The notes under the pieces were generated by a model. It searched no databases, had not been told where the DNA came from, and saw only the letters and a program-made list of their open reading frames with translations. The translations under genes were made by a program, and so were the position numbers. Source: an uncultured Bacteroides sp. (lineage in GTDB: Bacteria; Bacteroidota; Bacteroidia; Bacteroidales; Bacteroidaceae). Taken from it: 64,000 bases of DNA. The DNA lies in contig NZ_OY762899.1 in assembly GCF_963666545.1 (NCBI RefSeq), positions 3,414,365 through 3,478,364 on the forward strand, read 5' to 3'. Shown here piece after piece: positions 51,601 through 59,620 of this stretch (its first letter is position 1; the number at the start of each line of letters is the position of its first letter).

Positions 51601-52807
51601 TAAGATTGTTTACAACCTCCTCTCAAATTCTGCTAAGTATAACAGTGAAGGAGGTTTCGTGCAAGTCAACTTGTCTTATGCCGATAATAAAGACTATATC
51701 TTACTTCGGATAAGAGATAATGGAAAAGGCATTTCCGAAGCAGGCCGAAAGAATTTGTTCAAGCGTTTTTACGAAGGCGATTATCGTAAGTTCAACACCA
51801 TTGGTACAGGCATCGGTCTCTCTCTGACTAAGGATCTTGTGGAGTTGCACGGAGGAAGTATCTCTGTGGAGAGTGAGCTAGAGAAAGGTACAACATTCTC
51901 TGTAACCTTACCTATAGACCGTTCCTATTTCAAAGAAGAAGAAATAGATGAAGAAACGATGCCTGCTCAGAAAATTGTTTCGGGAGTTGAACAGGATCTG
52001 ACAGAAACAAACAACACTCACGACATTAAGGCGCATTCTATCTTGGTGCTCGAAGACAATCTGGATCTACTGCAACTCATGGTGAAATTGTTAGGCCGCG
52101 AATACAACGTATTTACGGGAGCCAATGGGAAAGAAGGAATAGAAGTGATAGAGAATGAAGATATTGACCTTGTTGTATCCGACATTATGATGCCCGAGAT
52201 GGATGGTATTGAGCTCTGTAAATTTGTAAAAAGTAAACTCGAATTCAGCCACATTCCCGTTATTCTGCTTACAGCCAAGAATACAGAAGAAGATCGTGCC
52301 GAAGCTTATGAATCGGGCGCCGATGGATTTATCAGTAAACCGTTTAACTTGACGGTACTTCATGCACGTATCAAGAATTTGCTCAAATATAAAGAACGCA
52401 TGGCACGCGATTTCAAAAATCAATTGGTGTTTGAGGTGAAAGATCTTCATTATACCAGTCTCGATGAAGAATTCATGCAACATGCCATTGACTGTGTCAA
52501 CAAGCACCTTGATGATCCTGATTTTGATCAACTCCAATTCATTGAAGAGATGGGAACAAGCAAATCCACTCTTTATAAAAAGTTGAAGTCTCTCACAGGC
52601 CTTAATACCTCTGCTTTTATTCGCAATATCCGCTTGAAAGCTGCCTGCCAGATTATGGAAGAGAAGCGCTCCATTCGTGTGTCCGAACTGGCTTACGCTG
52701 TAGGTTTTAACGATCCGAAGTATTTCAGTTCCTGTTTCAAGAAAGAATTCAATATGCTACCTACTGAGTATATCGAACGTTTTCTTCCTGAAAACCACCT
52801 CCCATGA
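48677..52807 (+). CDS. Hybrid two-component system sensor/regulator
   Basis: The product has 1376 residues from ATG 48677. After a signal peptide (MQKRNSVLTIIWLVLLLMLALPVCS) come about 14 propeller repeats (phrases like GFVWIATRYGLCLYDG, NIWIGTQEGLNVLNK) and a Y_Y_Y domain (about 735-800) in the periplasm. One membrane segment lies near 808-830. The HisKA domain has FFTNITHELLTPLTIIS (His870) and the HATPase_c has DNGKGI and GTGIGLSLTKDLVELHGG. A receiver domain follows, with DLVVSDIMMPEMDG (phospho-acceptor about Asp1169), then an AraC-type HTH (VSELAYAVGFNDPKYFSSCFKKEF). It senses an oligosaccharide and activates a glycan locus. Its targets may be locus A glycosidases, locus B, or both. Confidence 0.97.
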   Translation: MQKRNSVLTIIWLVLLLMLALPVCSTNADIITHLKFKQLSTIDGLPTDEVQKVYQDRDGFVWIATRYGLCLYDGYQTSLYKSNLYTPDLLSNNNIYCLTDDNNHNIWIGTQEGLNVLNKETGVIKKDHYSQIGNNSVSCLLTTGDNTVWVGTDAGLFKYDATADSMLLCSAKITGNVLFNVPIKSLFEDSEGDVWIGTWSSGLYRYSPRSKRFYAYPKMNKRSSAHVVYEDSHKNIWVGAWDEGLFLLKNPKDMKRVSWINFRHQPSNATSLSDNIVYDISEDLNTHSLWIGTRSGLSIMRQSKEGEFINYKSQKSPFQIPCNEINSLLRDRFGNMWLGAIGGGVFMVDTRKPKFNLYSFDATEDDIPTSAVRALFVDHEQSVWLGVGTYGMARHDRKTGQFLYYSRIPEFAGINSMPTVFAIIQRKKTGDVWLGTYDGGVYVYRKGEKVKHYTSENTNFIKYICITSLYEDKKGNCWVGTRNGVGVMRADGSGYLFKKIMVNGENLEYSYIRDIVEDHEGNIWLATANQGAICIQGDLRHPESLTYKSYNLENHKLAAKTALCLHSDARGRLWMGTEGSGLFYYNKEADVFEERNILYNLPGDMVGSIEEDTHGGLWLGTNNGLVKLVVSDNGSKATVRVYTSADGLQDNFFIPKSSFNKDGELFFGGYKGYNSFFPDNMNDSVSDVPFFITDIKIFNRSLKSLDEDLRMRISKKMPSFTDRIELPYQYNNFNIEFASLTYKNPELNKYAYKLEGFDKEWQYTDATRHFAYYNNLKSGTYTFLLRATNENGVWSEQTRKITVVVLPPFWATWWAYTFYFLLLISIVYYLYRVAKNRMILKNQLHLKELEQSKAEELNHAKLQFFTNITHELLTPLTIISATVDELKMQAPQHDDLYAVMGNNIRRLIRLLQQILEFRKAEAGNLKLKVSPGDVAAFVKREAESFLPLVKKQKLHFSVLCDPESIVGYFDPDKLDKIVYNLLSNSAKYNSEGGFVQVNLSYADNKDYILLRIRDNGKGISEAGRKNLFKRFYEGDYRKFNTIGTGIGLSLTKDLVELHGGSISVESELEKGTTFSVTLPIDRSYFKEEEIDEETMPAQKIVSGVEQDLTETNNTHDIKAHSILVLEDNLDLLQLMVKLLGREYNVFTGANGKEGIEVIENEDIDLVVSDIMMPEMDGIELCKFVKSKLEFSHIPVILLTAKNTEEDRAEAYESGADGFISKPFNLTVLHARIKNLLKYKERMARDFKNQLVFEVKDLHYTSLDEEFMQHAIDCVNKHLDDPDFDQLQFIEEMGTSKSTLYKKLKSLTGLNTSAFIRNIRLKAACQIMEEKRSIRVSELAYAVGFNDPKYFSSCFKKEFNMLPTEYIERFLPENHLP

Positions 52808-52954
52808 AAAATCCGCTAAATTGGCGAATTCTATAGATTTAATTGCTATATTACTAGTGAAGATGCAAACGGAAATAATTTACAAATAGCCAGAAAGAAT
52901 AATACGATTATTGAAAAAATAAATAAAATCAAGCAGATCGCAGCTATATTTTAA
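52808..52954. other. Intergenic region between the hybrid regulator and higBA
   Basis: About 150 bp. On the plus strand an unstarted frame reads protein-like residues for about 40 codons, ending at 52953 or nearby, but it lacks a start codon. Nothing else is recognised. Confidence 0.4.
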
Positions 52955-52980
52955 TAGGAGGCGGGGAATTCTGCCTCCTA
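52955..52980 (-). terminator. Hairpin downstream of higBA
   Basis: Perfect 8-bp arms TAGGAGGC and GCCTCCTA around a 10-base loop, just after the higA tail region. No clear U-run, so termination is uncertain. Confidence 0.45.
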
Positions 52981-53118
52981 TCTTGACACAAGTCCTTTAG
53001 TATTACTTTCTATCTTTCTGAGTCTCTCGTTAACACTCTTCAATTCTTTAACCGTAGCCCCTGTATTCTCTCTAATCTGCTGCAATTCGAGATAAGAATT
53101 AGCAAGAATAGTTCGTGT
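52978..53118 (-). pseudogene. 46-codon in-frame tail after higA, possible remnant or small ORF
   Basis: Directly after the higA stop (53119-53121), the same frame stays open for 46 codons to a TAG at 52978-52980. The predicted peptide (ending ...ELKSVNERLRKIESNTKGL, VSR) is a clean amphipathic helix with protein-like composition, similar to small coiled-coil proteins common in Bacteroides. There is no ATG; an ATT or other rare start, or an ancestral fusion with higA broken by the stop, would explain it. It could also be chance. Confidence 0.35.
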
Positions 53119-53484
53119 TTATATTCCCAGCACAATATTAGCATCTATATTCAACTTTCGGCTAATTTCACGAGCCACTTTCAGTGTAGGCTCACATTTG
53201 CCGGAAATATAATCACTAAGACGTGAGGGGCTAACACCAATCAATTTAGATAGAGACTTCTGGTTTAGATTCATTTCATACATACGAAGTTTAAGAACCT
53301 CCACTAATGAAGGTTCTCCCAAGGCAAAGTGCTCTTCTGAGTAATCAGCGACCAAGTTAGAAAAAAGTTCCAACTCGATACTATTCGGATCATCTAAAGG
53401 GGTATTGTCAGTTACCAATGGAAGAAGTTCTTCAACTCTTTTAATAGCCCATTCATACTGAGCTTGATTTTCTATCCTTGTCAT
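53119..53484 (-). CDS. higA: HigA-type antitoxin (XRE family)
   Basis: A 121-residue protein. The N-terminal part (YEWAIKRVEELLPLVTDNTPLDDPNSIELELFSNLVADYSEEHF) is the usual HigA leader that wraps or recognises the toxin. The helix-turn-helix is VLKLRMYEMNLNQKSLSKLIGVSPSRLSDYISGKCEPTLKVAREISRKLNID. It neutralises the HigB toxin encoded 10 bp upstream and represses the operon by binding its promoter. The toxin-first order is that of higBA systems. The module sits between glycan loci A and B. Confidence 0.9.
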   Translation of the reverse strand: MTRIENQAQYEWAIKRVEELLPLVTDNTPLDDPNSIELELFSNLVADYSEEHFALGEPSLVEVLKLRMYEMNLNQKSLSKLIGVSPSRLSDYISGKCEPTLKVAREISRKLNIDANIVLGI

Positions 53485-53494
53485 AAGTTCAATT

Positions 53495-53788
53495 TTAAAT
53501 GGTTGAACAATCTATTTTATCATATTCTTTATGAGTACCAATAAAGCGAATATACACGAACTTAATTGTAAACTTGATAACGACTACCAAGCGATAGTTA
53601 TTACCCTTTATATTGAAAACATAACGTTGATTGCCTACGTTATCAACGCTATTAAATGTCTTCTTCACATCGGCAAAACAAGTCCACTTGTTTTGTTTGA
53701 CTATTGTAGTCCACTCTTGCAAAGCCACCTTTGCATCTGGATGGCTTTCTACATAATCTCGTAGAGCTTGTTCTGTAAATATTCTCAT
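53495..53788 (-). CDS. higB: HigB-type toxin (RelE superfamily mRNA interferase)
   Basis: A 97-residue toxin: MRIFTEQALRDYVESHPDAKVALQEWTTIVKQNKWTCFADVKKTFNSVDNVGNQRYVFNIKGNNYRLVV, then FKFVYIRFIGTHKEYDKIDC, all characteristic of the HigB family (HPDAKVALQEW, the RYVFNIKGNNYRL strands, and IRFIGTHKEYDKID). It is expected to cut mRNA at the ribosome when HigA is lost. It has its own promoter box (TACCTTTG) and overlaps nothing. A toxin-antitoxin pair here may mark a horizontally acquired insertion between the glycan loci. Confidence 0.92.
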   Translation of the reverse strand: MRIFTEQALRDYVESHPDAKVALQEWTTIVKQNKWTCFADVKKTFNSVDNVGNQRYVFNIKGNNYRLVVVIKFTIKFVYIRFIGTHKEYDKIDCSTI

Positions 53789-53810
53789 TACTTACTCAAT
53801 TTTCATGCGA

Positions 53811-53818
53811 CAAAGGTA
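53811..53818 (-). promoter_or_regulatory. -7 box (TACCTTTG) for higBA
   Basis: The minus strand reads TACCTTTG, an exact TAnnTTTG match, 22 bases before the higB start codon. Confidence 0.65.
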
Positions 53819-53926
53819 AATATAAGATTCTATTTTTCAAAATTGAATTCTAATATTTATAATTATATATATAAATAGCGGCAACTCCAAAGAATCGCCG
53901 CAATCTACCTCCCATGAAAAAACACG

Positions 53927-54054
53927 TTTTACTATCACATCTATCACAAAAAGTGCTATACCTGCTTGCTATAAGCGTTTGTAGAGCGTGATAGTAAAAT
54001 ATGTCTACCACACTTTTGGCTATTTTACTCTCACTTTTGCCCTTTTACTATCAC
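53927..54054. repeat. Cluster of TTTTACTATCAC repeats
   Basis: Copies at 53927-53938 (direct), 53988-53999 (inverted, GTGATAGTAAAA), 54023-54034 (TTTTACTCTCAC) and 54043-54054 (direct). The first two form an inverted pair with a 49-base loop. The region lies in an 846-bp gap (53789-54634) that contains no recognisable gene. Confidence 0.7.
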
Positions 54055-54171
54055 ACTTTACCCAACTTTCTTCTCTTTTTGCTCAAAAGATCCCCGATTG
54101 AGATGCATTTATAGCTCGACAAAGCATCCATCTTTCTTTGATCAGGAACACGTTGCACTTGTGCTCATCAC

Positions 54172-54311
54172 ACTACTATTATTGGCAAGTGGCACTAGTA
54201 GTAAGTTCACGAAGCGGTATCTGTTTTACACTTCACACGTGTAGTCTCTACAGACTACATGCATGAATCGTAGAGACTACACGTGTGGAGTGTAAAGACC
54301 ACGCTCGTGAA
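54172..54311. repeat. Large nested palindromic element
   Basis: The central pair of 27-bp arms (54225-54251 and 54270-54296) has one G-U-type mismatch: TTTACACT, then CACACGTGTAGTCTCTAC. The 18-base loop contains another copy of the AGACTAC motif and ATGCAT. Outer arms TTCACGA (54206-54212) and TCGTGAA (54305-54311) continue the symmetry. A separate ACTACTA/TAGTAGT pair lies to the left (54172-54202). It resembles a small interspersed palindrome or a strong cruciform. Confidence 0.75.
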
Positions 54312-54612
54312 GCGAAGAGCTAAAGCCGATTTCTTCCGTTAATAATGCTTTGATGAGAAGTTAGATGACCCGTTTGTGGAGTTAGTTTAATCTGCTTTCT
54401 TGTGAAAGAGAAACGAAGTAAGCAGGTTAAACTAATCATACGCGTTGATTTCTTCTCCTTAACTTCTTTGATCTTTCTTTTTCCTCCTCTTAAGGTCGAA
54501 TTATAATTCAAAAAGGATGAATAACGTAAATTCGCCCTTTTATAACTATTTATAGTGTTTAATATTGTATTATATGGTTAATTTCGGTGTGTTAATTATT
54601 AAATCATAGCGG

Positions 54613-54654
54613 TTAATCTTAAAGTTTATAACTAATGAAAAAACAAAAAAGTAT
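54613..54654 (+). repeat. Leader of the first locus B susC, copy 1 of a duplicated leader
   Basis: The stretch TTAATCTTAAAGTTTATAAC just before the start codon, continuing into the first codons (ATGAAAAAACA), is repeated almost exactly before the second susC (59621-59663). No standard promoter box is visible upstream; activation by a regulator such as the hybrid two-component system is plausible. Confidence 0.7.
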
Positions 54655-57600
54655 TTGTGTACTTAGTAGGGTATTTAGTACCTTACTAATTAGTTTAAGC
54701 CTTTTCTTTGTGAGTGCGCAGTGGGTAACTCTTCTGGCTCAGCAAAAAACTCAGGTCACAGGAAAGGTGAGTGATAGCACGGGTGAACCTGCCATTGGTG
54801 CTAGTGTGATACAAAAAGGTACTTCTATTGGCACTATTACCGATATTGAAGGTAATTTCTCTTTGTTTGTATCTTCGGGCTCTACTCTTCAAATTTCTTA
54901 TATTGGCTATGTTAGTCAGGAAATAAAAGCTGTAAGTGGAAGAAACCTAGCTATAAAGTTAATAGAAGATACTAAAGCACTTGATGAAGTTGTAGTTGTT
55001 GGTTATGGCACACAAAAGAAATCGGATGTGACAGGATCAGTAACCTCAGTCTCGAAAGACCGTTTAGGAAGATTACCGGTTACAAATGTTTTGCAGGCAG
55101 TGCAAGGTGCTGCCGCAGGTGTTACTATTACACAAACATCTTCTATTCCGGGTGATGCTCCTGACGCTTTGGTTCGTGGACGTAATTCTATTAATGCTTC
55201 TTCCGGACCTTATGTGGTTGTCGACGGTGTGCCTATTAGCAAATCAGGAGGTACTTTGAACGATATTAACCCTAACGATATTGAGTCAATGGAAATTCTG
55301 AAAGATGCTTCAGCTACTGCTATTTATGGTACTAATGGTGCTAATGGTGTAATCCTTATTACTACCAAACGGGGTAACACCGGTAAACCAACTATTCGTT
55401 ATAATGGATATCTTGGTATTGAGGATTTCACAAATAAACTTGACTTCTGTAATGGTGAACAAATTATTCAGCGTTATAAAGACTATGTAAGTCAGAATCC
55501 TGGTGAAACATTATTCGACGGATATGTTAAGAACCAGTATGAATCGGATAATTACCAGAAAGGCTTGACTACTGATTGGATTGATGCCGTTTCTCAAACA
55601 GGTATTATTCAAAACCATAATGTCAATATTGCCGGTGGAGCGGAAAATGTGAAATATTATGTGTCTGCTGATTATATAGATCAAAAAGGTATTATTAAAG
55701 GCTTCAATTATAAACGTTTCTCGGTTCGTACTAATCTTGATATGAATGTAACTGATTATCTTACTGTGGGTACCAATACATATATCGTATCGCATAATCG
55801 CGATGGTGGAAGAGCTAATCTTCTTATGGCGGAAGCAATGAGTCCTTATGCTAAAATGTATAATGAAGACGGTAGTTACTGCATTAACCCGATGTATAGT
55901 GAAACGTTGTTTACCAATCCATTGATGTGGACAACAACTAATCCTGAACGTCGTCAATTCAATTTAAATATCAATGGCTATGCTGAAATGGATTTTGGCA
56001 AACTATTGAAGCCTCTCGCAGGCTTGAAATATAAATTTAACGGAGGCTTTGCTTATGTGCCTAAGCGTACTAATGAGTATGAAGGGAAATCAGTAAACAA
56101 GAATTCGGGATGGGGCAGAATTAAGAATGAAGAAACGCAAAGTTATACCATTGAGAATATTCTTTCTTATACTCGTGATCTCGGTAAACATCATGTAGAT
56201 CTTACGGCATTGTATGCTGCTTCACGTAAAAAATATCAAAGTTCCACAGCGGAGGCTGAGAAATTTATTAATGATGACCAAGAATGGAATAATATGGGTA
56301 GCGCTGAAACACAAAAGGTCGGTTCTTATACTGATTTGTATACTACAGTGTCTCAAATGGGGCGTTTTAACTATTCATACGATAGTTGTTATTTGTTTAC
56401 CTTTACTGTACGTCGTGATGGCTCTTCTGTATTTGGCGATAATAATAAATATGGAACCTTTCCTTCGGTGGCTTTAGGTTGGAACATTGCTCGTGAAAAC
56501 TTTATGGCGAAAGCAAACGACTGGCTTAATACACTTAAATTACGTCTTTCTTATGGTAAGGCTGGCAATGAGGCCATAGGGGTATATCAATCCCGTATGA
56601 AAATGGAGAGTGGGATGCTGACCATGAATGGTAGTAGTACAGCGGCTTTATGGCTTAATGACCTTATGGGCAACAATGATTTGAGCTGGGAAACAACTAA
56701 AAGTTTTAATATTGGTTTGGATTTCGGGTTGTGGAATAATCGTGTGAATGGTAATGTGGATATGTATTTTTCTAAAACAAATGATTTATTGCTAAAGCGT
56801 AGTTTACCTAAAATATCCGGTTACAATACAGTTTATACGAATATGGGAGAGACATTTAATAAAGGTCTTGAAGTCACTTTAAACTCTCGTAATATTGCAA
56901 AGAAAGACTTTACATGGAATTCGACACTCGTGTTTTCGTGGAATAAAAATGAAATTAAAGACTTGTACGGTGATGGAAAAGACGATTTAGGTAATCGTTG
57001 GTTTTTGGGACATCCGATAAGTGTTATTTATGACTATGTTAAGGTTGGTGTCTGGCAAACAGATGAAATAGCATCCGGATTACACAAAAATTGGGATCCT
57101 ATCGCTGAGGCTGGCGATATTAAGTTGGCTGATATTAGTGGAGCGGATGGAAAACCAGATGGAAAGATAGATGATTATGACCGTAAAATACAAGGTCAGA
57201 CTACTCCAAAATGGATTGGTGGTTTAACGAATACCTTTACTTATAAAGATTTAACTTTGAGTGTGTTTATCCAAACCGTACAAGGTCTGAAAAAAAATAA
57301 TTCCTTAATCGGCATTGCAGGTGATGAAATGGGGCGCCGTAATACTACAACTGAAGTGGGTTATTGGACACCTGAAAATAAGAGCAATGAATGGCGTTCG
57401 TTGCGTAAGAATTCAAATAAACATGGTTATGAATTCCCTAGCGACGCAAGTTTTACTCGCATAAAAGATATCACATTAAGCTATAACCTTCCAAAAAGTG
57501 CTATTAGCAAGATTGGACTAGACGCCCTGCAAATGTATGTTAGCGGACGTAATCTTTTTACTTTTACAGACTGGATTGGTTGGGATCCTGAAGCACGTCA

Positions 57601-57712
57601 GATTTCTCGGGGAAGCAGTTCGTGGGATAGTACACGCGGTGAAAGAGTTTATGACAACAGTAACTATCCATCAACAAAGAGTTTTGTATTTGGTATAAAT
57701 GTAACATTCTAA
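54635..57712 (+). CDS. SusC-like TonB-dependent transporter (locus B, first pair)
   Basis: A 1025-residue outer-membrane transporter. Signal region to about residue 33 (VFSTLLISLSLFFVSAQW, VTLLAQ), then CarboxypepD_reg (VTGKVSDSTGEPAIGASVIQKGTSIGTITDIEGNFSL), the TonB-box area (ALDEVVVVGYGTQKKSDVTGSV), and the plug (YVVVDGVPISKSGGTLNDINPNDIESMEILKDASATAIYGTNGANGVILITTK). The barrel ends FVFGINVTF. There is no STN domain, so it is not part of a sigma/FecR circuit. It imports oligosaccharides with the SusD encoded 11 bp downstream. Confidence 0.95.
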   Translation: MKKQKSICVLSRVFSTLLISLSLFFVSAQWVTLLAQQKTQVTGKVSDSTGEPAIGASVIQKGTSIGTITDIEGNFSLFVSSGSTLQISYIGYVSQEIKAVSGRNLAIKLIEDTKALDEVVVVGYGTQKKSDVTGSVTSVSKDRLGRLPVTNVLQAVQGAAAGVTITQTSSIPGDAPDALVRGRNSINASSGPYVVVDGVPISKSGGTLNDINPNDIESMEILKDASATAIYGTNGANGVILITTKRGNTGKPTIRYNGYLGIEDFTNKLDFCNGEQIIQRYKDYVSQNPGETLFDGYVKNQYESDNYQKGLTTDWIDAVSQTGIIQNHNVNIAGGAENVKYYVSADYIDQKGIIKGFNYKRFSVRTNLDMNVTDYLTVGTNTYIVSHNRDGGRANLLMAEAMSPYAKMYNEDGSYCINPMYSETLFTNPLMWTTTNPERRQFNLNINGYAEMDFGKLLKPLAGLKYKFNGGFAYVPKRTNEYEGKSVNKNSGWGRIKNEETQSYTIENILSYTRDLGKHHVDLTALYAASRKKYQSSTAEAEKFINDDQEWNNMGSAETQKVGSYTDLYTTVSQMGRFNYSYDSCYLFTFTVRRDGSSVFGDNNKYGTFPSVALGWNIARENFMAKANDWLNTLKLRLSYGKAGNEAIGVYQSRMKMESGMLTMNGSSTAALWLNDLMGNNDLSWETTKSFNIGLDFGLWNNRVNGNVDMYFSKTNDLLLKRSLPKISGYNTVYTNMGETFNKGLEVTLNSRNIAKKDFTWNSTLVFSWNKNEIKDLYGDGKDDLGNRWFLGHPISVIYDYVKVGVWQTDEIASGLHKNWDPIAEAGDIKLADISGADGKPDGKIDDYDRKIQGQTTPKWIGGLTNTFTYKDLTLSVFIQTVQGLKKNNSLIGIAGDEMGRRNTTTEVGYWTPENKSNEWRSLRKNSNKHGYEFPSDASFTRIKDITLSYNLPKSAISKIGLDALQMYVSGRNLFTFTDWIGWDPEARQISRGSSSWDSTRGERVYDNSNYPSTKSFVFGINVTF

Positions 57713-57723
57713 AAAGATAACTA

Positions 57724-59418
57724 ATGAAACTGAATAATATATTCTTAATATTTTTTGCTGCTCCTTTCTTTATTGGAGGAACGACTTCGTGCAGCGATAG
57801 TTTTCTGGATGAGAAAATGTACTCTAATTATAGTCCGGAAGTTGAAGATATAAATGCCAAACTGATTGGTCTACACCGACAGTATGCAGCTATTTGGGGG
57901 ATGTCCGGTCAGCAAGGTTTTCCCGGATGCTGGCAGGTAGGTACGGATGTGGGATCGCCCGGTGATACACAAGGAGTGGAGGTTCCGTTTTACCGCTATC
58001 AAGAGCTGAATTCTGAAAACGCAGGAGTTAGCTTTCTATGGGAGAAATTATATGAAATAATCAATAGCTCGAATTTGCTTCTCACCGCACTTGGTGAGAA
58101 TGGAGATGCGGCGTCTAAAGGAGAGGCTATGTTCTTCCGTGCTTATTCATATAATTTATTGGTTACGTTATGGGGTAAAGTTCCATTAGTAACCGAATCA
58201 ACAACCGTTCCTAAAACCGACTATACACGCGAAGAAATAGCCAAAATAGATGCTTTGATTGAGAGTGATTTGATTTATGCTATGGCTAATTTGCCGGCAG
58301 TAGGAAAAGCGAAAACTGAAAGCCGTATTAATAAAGACATTGCACGTCAACTGGCAGGAGAGGCTTATTTGCGAATGGGAATGCGGGATGCCACTTATTT
58401 CAAAAAGGCGGAAGATGCGGTAGACCCTATTATTGCTGAAGGTAACTATGACTTGGTGAAAAAACGCTATGGGAAATTTTTAGCAGAAAATGGTGATTAT
58501 TATTCTGATATGTTCAGATATGGTAATGAACGTCGTTCACAAGGCAATACTGAAGGTATTTGGATTTTTCAGTTAGAATATACCCGTAATGTGAATGGTG
58601 GAACGATTGACAGTCCGCAACAACGCCGCAACTGGGTACCTGCTTTTCATAAATATGGTGGTATGATGAATGCCGATTCACTTGGCGGACGAGGGAATGG
58701 GCGTCTTCGTATCAGTAACTTTGTTAAATACGGTTTGTATGATCAAGGTGATATTCGTAATTCGAATTATAATATTCGCAGGATACTATATTATAATAGG
58801 CCCGGTTATCAGGAAATTATTGGCATCGATGCAAGAGGATTCCGAGTAGGCAAAGATAAAGGTGTTAAAAATGTGACAGTGAAAACGGGAGATCGTGTAA
58901 TTCCTGCAGCAGCAGACTCTTTAAATATTAACTATCCGCATCCGACCAAATGGGGAGGATATGATGCTACTGATGACTTTGGTTATGCGTTGGTAAAAGA
59001 CTGGCCATTGATGCGCCTAGGGGAGACTTATCTGCTGCGTGCTGAAGCTCGCTTCCGCCAGAATAATAATATTGGAGCAGCAGCCGACATTAATGTGCTT
59101 CGTGATCGTGCATTTAAAGAATCTCGTATTGCAACGGACAATCCGAATTTAGGTAAAGTTTCGGCCGATGATATTAATTTGGATTTCATTCTCGATGAAC
59201 GTGTACGGGAATTAATTGCTGAAGAAAATAGACGTGCGACTTTGGTACGCACAAATACATTGAAAGAGCGTCTTGCGCTTAATGGCGATAAACTCCCTTA
59301 TGCACCGGAAAACAAGGTCATTACCGGATTTCAAGATTACAATGTATTGCTCCCTATTCCATTGACTGAAATTCAGTTGAATAAGGATGCCAAACTGGAA
59401 CAGAACCAAGGGTATTAA
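57724..59418 (+). CDS. SusD/RagB-like lipoprotein (locus B, first pair)
   Basis: A 564-residue lipoprotein: MKLNNIFLIFFAAPFFIGGTTSC gives lipidated Cys23. SusD features: EDINAKLIGLHRQYAAIWG, EAMFFRAYSYNLLVTLWGKVPLVTEST, DIARQLAGEAYLRMGMRD, DWPLMRLGETYLLRAEARFRQNNNIGAAADINVLRDRAF, LDFILDERVRELIAEENRRATLVR and LLPIPLTEIQLNKDAKLEQNQGY. It is surface-exposed and partners the upstream SusC. A hairpin follows, then two promoter-like boxes before the next susC. Confidence 0.95.
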   Translation: MKLNNIFLIFFAAPFFIGGTTSCSDSFLDEKMYSNYSPEVEDINAKLIGLHRQYAAIWGMSGQQGFPGCWQVGTDVGSPGDTQGVEVPFYRYQELNSENAGVSFLWEKLYEIINSSNLLLTALGENGDAASKGEAMFFRAYSYNLLVTLWGKVPLVTESTTVPKTDYTREEIAKIDALIESDLIYAMANLPAVGKAKTESRINKDIARQLAGEAYLRMGMRDATYFKKAEDAVDPIIAEGNYDLVKKRYGKFLAENGDYYSDMFRYGNERRSQGNTEGIWIFQLEYTRNVNGGTIDSPQQRRNWVPAFHKYGGMMNADSLGGRGNGRLRISNFVKYGLYDQGDIRNSNYNIRRILYYNRPGYQEIIGIDARGFRVGKDKGVKNVTVKTGDRVIPAAADSLNINYPHPTKWGGYDATDDFGYALVKDWPLMRLGETYLLRAEARFRQNNNIGAAADINVLRDRAFKESRIATDNPNLGKVSADDINLDFILDERVRELIAEENRRATLVRTNTLKERLALNGDKLPYAPENKVITGFQDYNVLLPIPLTEIQLNKDAKLEQNQGY

Positions 59419-59432
59419 TATAAATAGCACAA

Positions 59433-59467
59433 GAAGGGGGCATATCGTAAGACGTTATGCCCCCTTC
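59433..59467 (+). terminator. Hairpin between the two locus B susCD pairs
   Basis: Perfect 12-bp arms GAAGGGGGCATA and TATGCCCCCTTC around an 11-base loop. No U-run follows (CAACATAAAAAC), so it may attenuate, stabilise or process the transcript rather than fully stop it. Confidence 0.6.
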
Positions 59468-59553
59468 AACATAAAAACTTATGCCAGACTCAGATTTCCA
59501 GGTAGATTTATGGTTTAAAATAGGATAATACTGCAAATTCCTCCTTTCTTAAT

Positions 59554-59593
59554 TATATTTGGAGTTAAGTATCGTTTCACATTGTTAAATTTG
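59554..59593 (+). promoter_or_regulatory. Two -7 boxes before the second locus B susC
   Basis: TATATTTG at 59554-59561 and TAAATTTG at 59586-59593, both exact TAnnTTTG matches; the TTTG of the first lies 24 bp upstream of the second. Confidence 0.5.
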
Positions 59594-59620
59594 TGCTTGC
59601 TTATTCATGAATTAATATGT

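Noticed and set aside
52815-52953. Protein-like plus-strand frame after the hybrid regulator
   Set aside because: No start codon, a stop near its beginning, and AT-rich repeats of Lys/Asn/Ile; probably chance.
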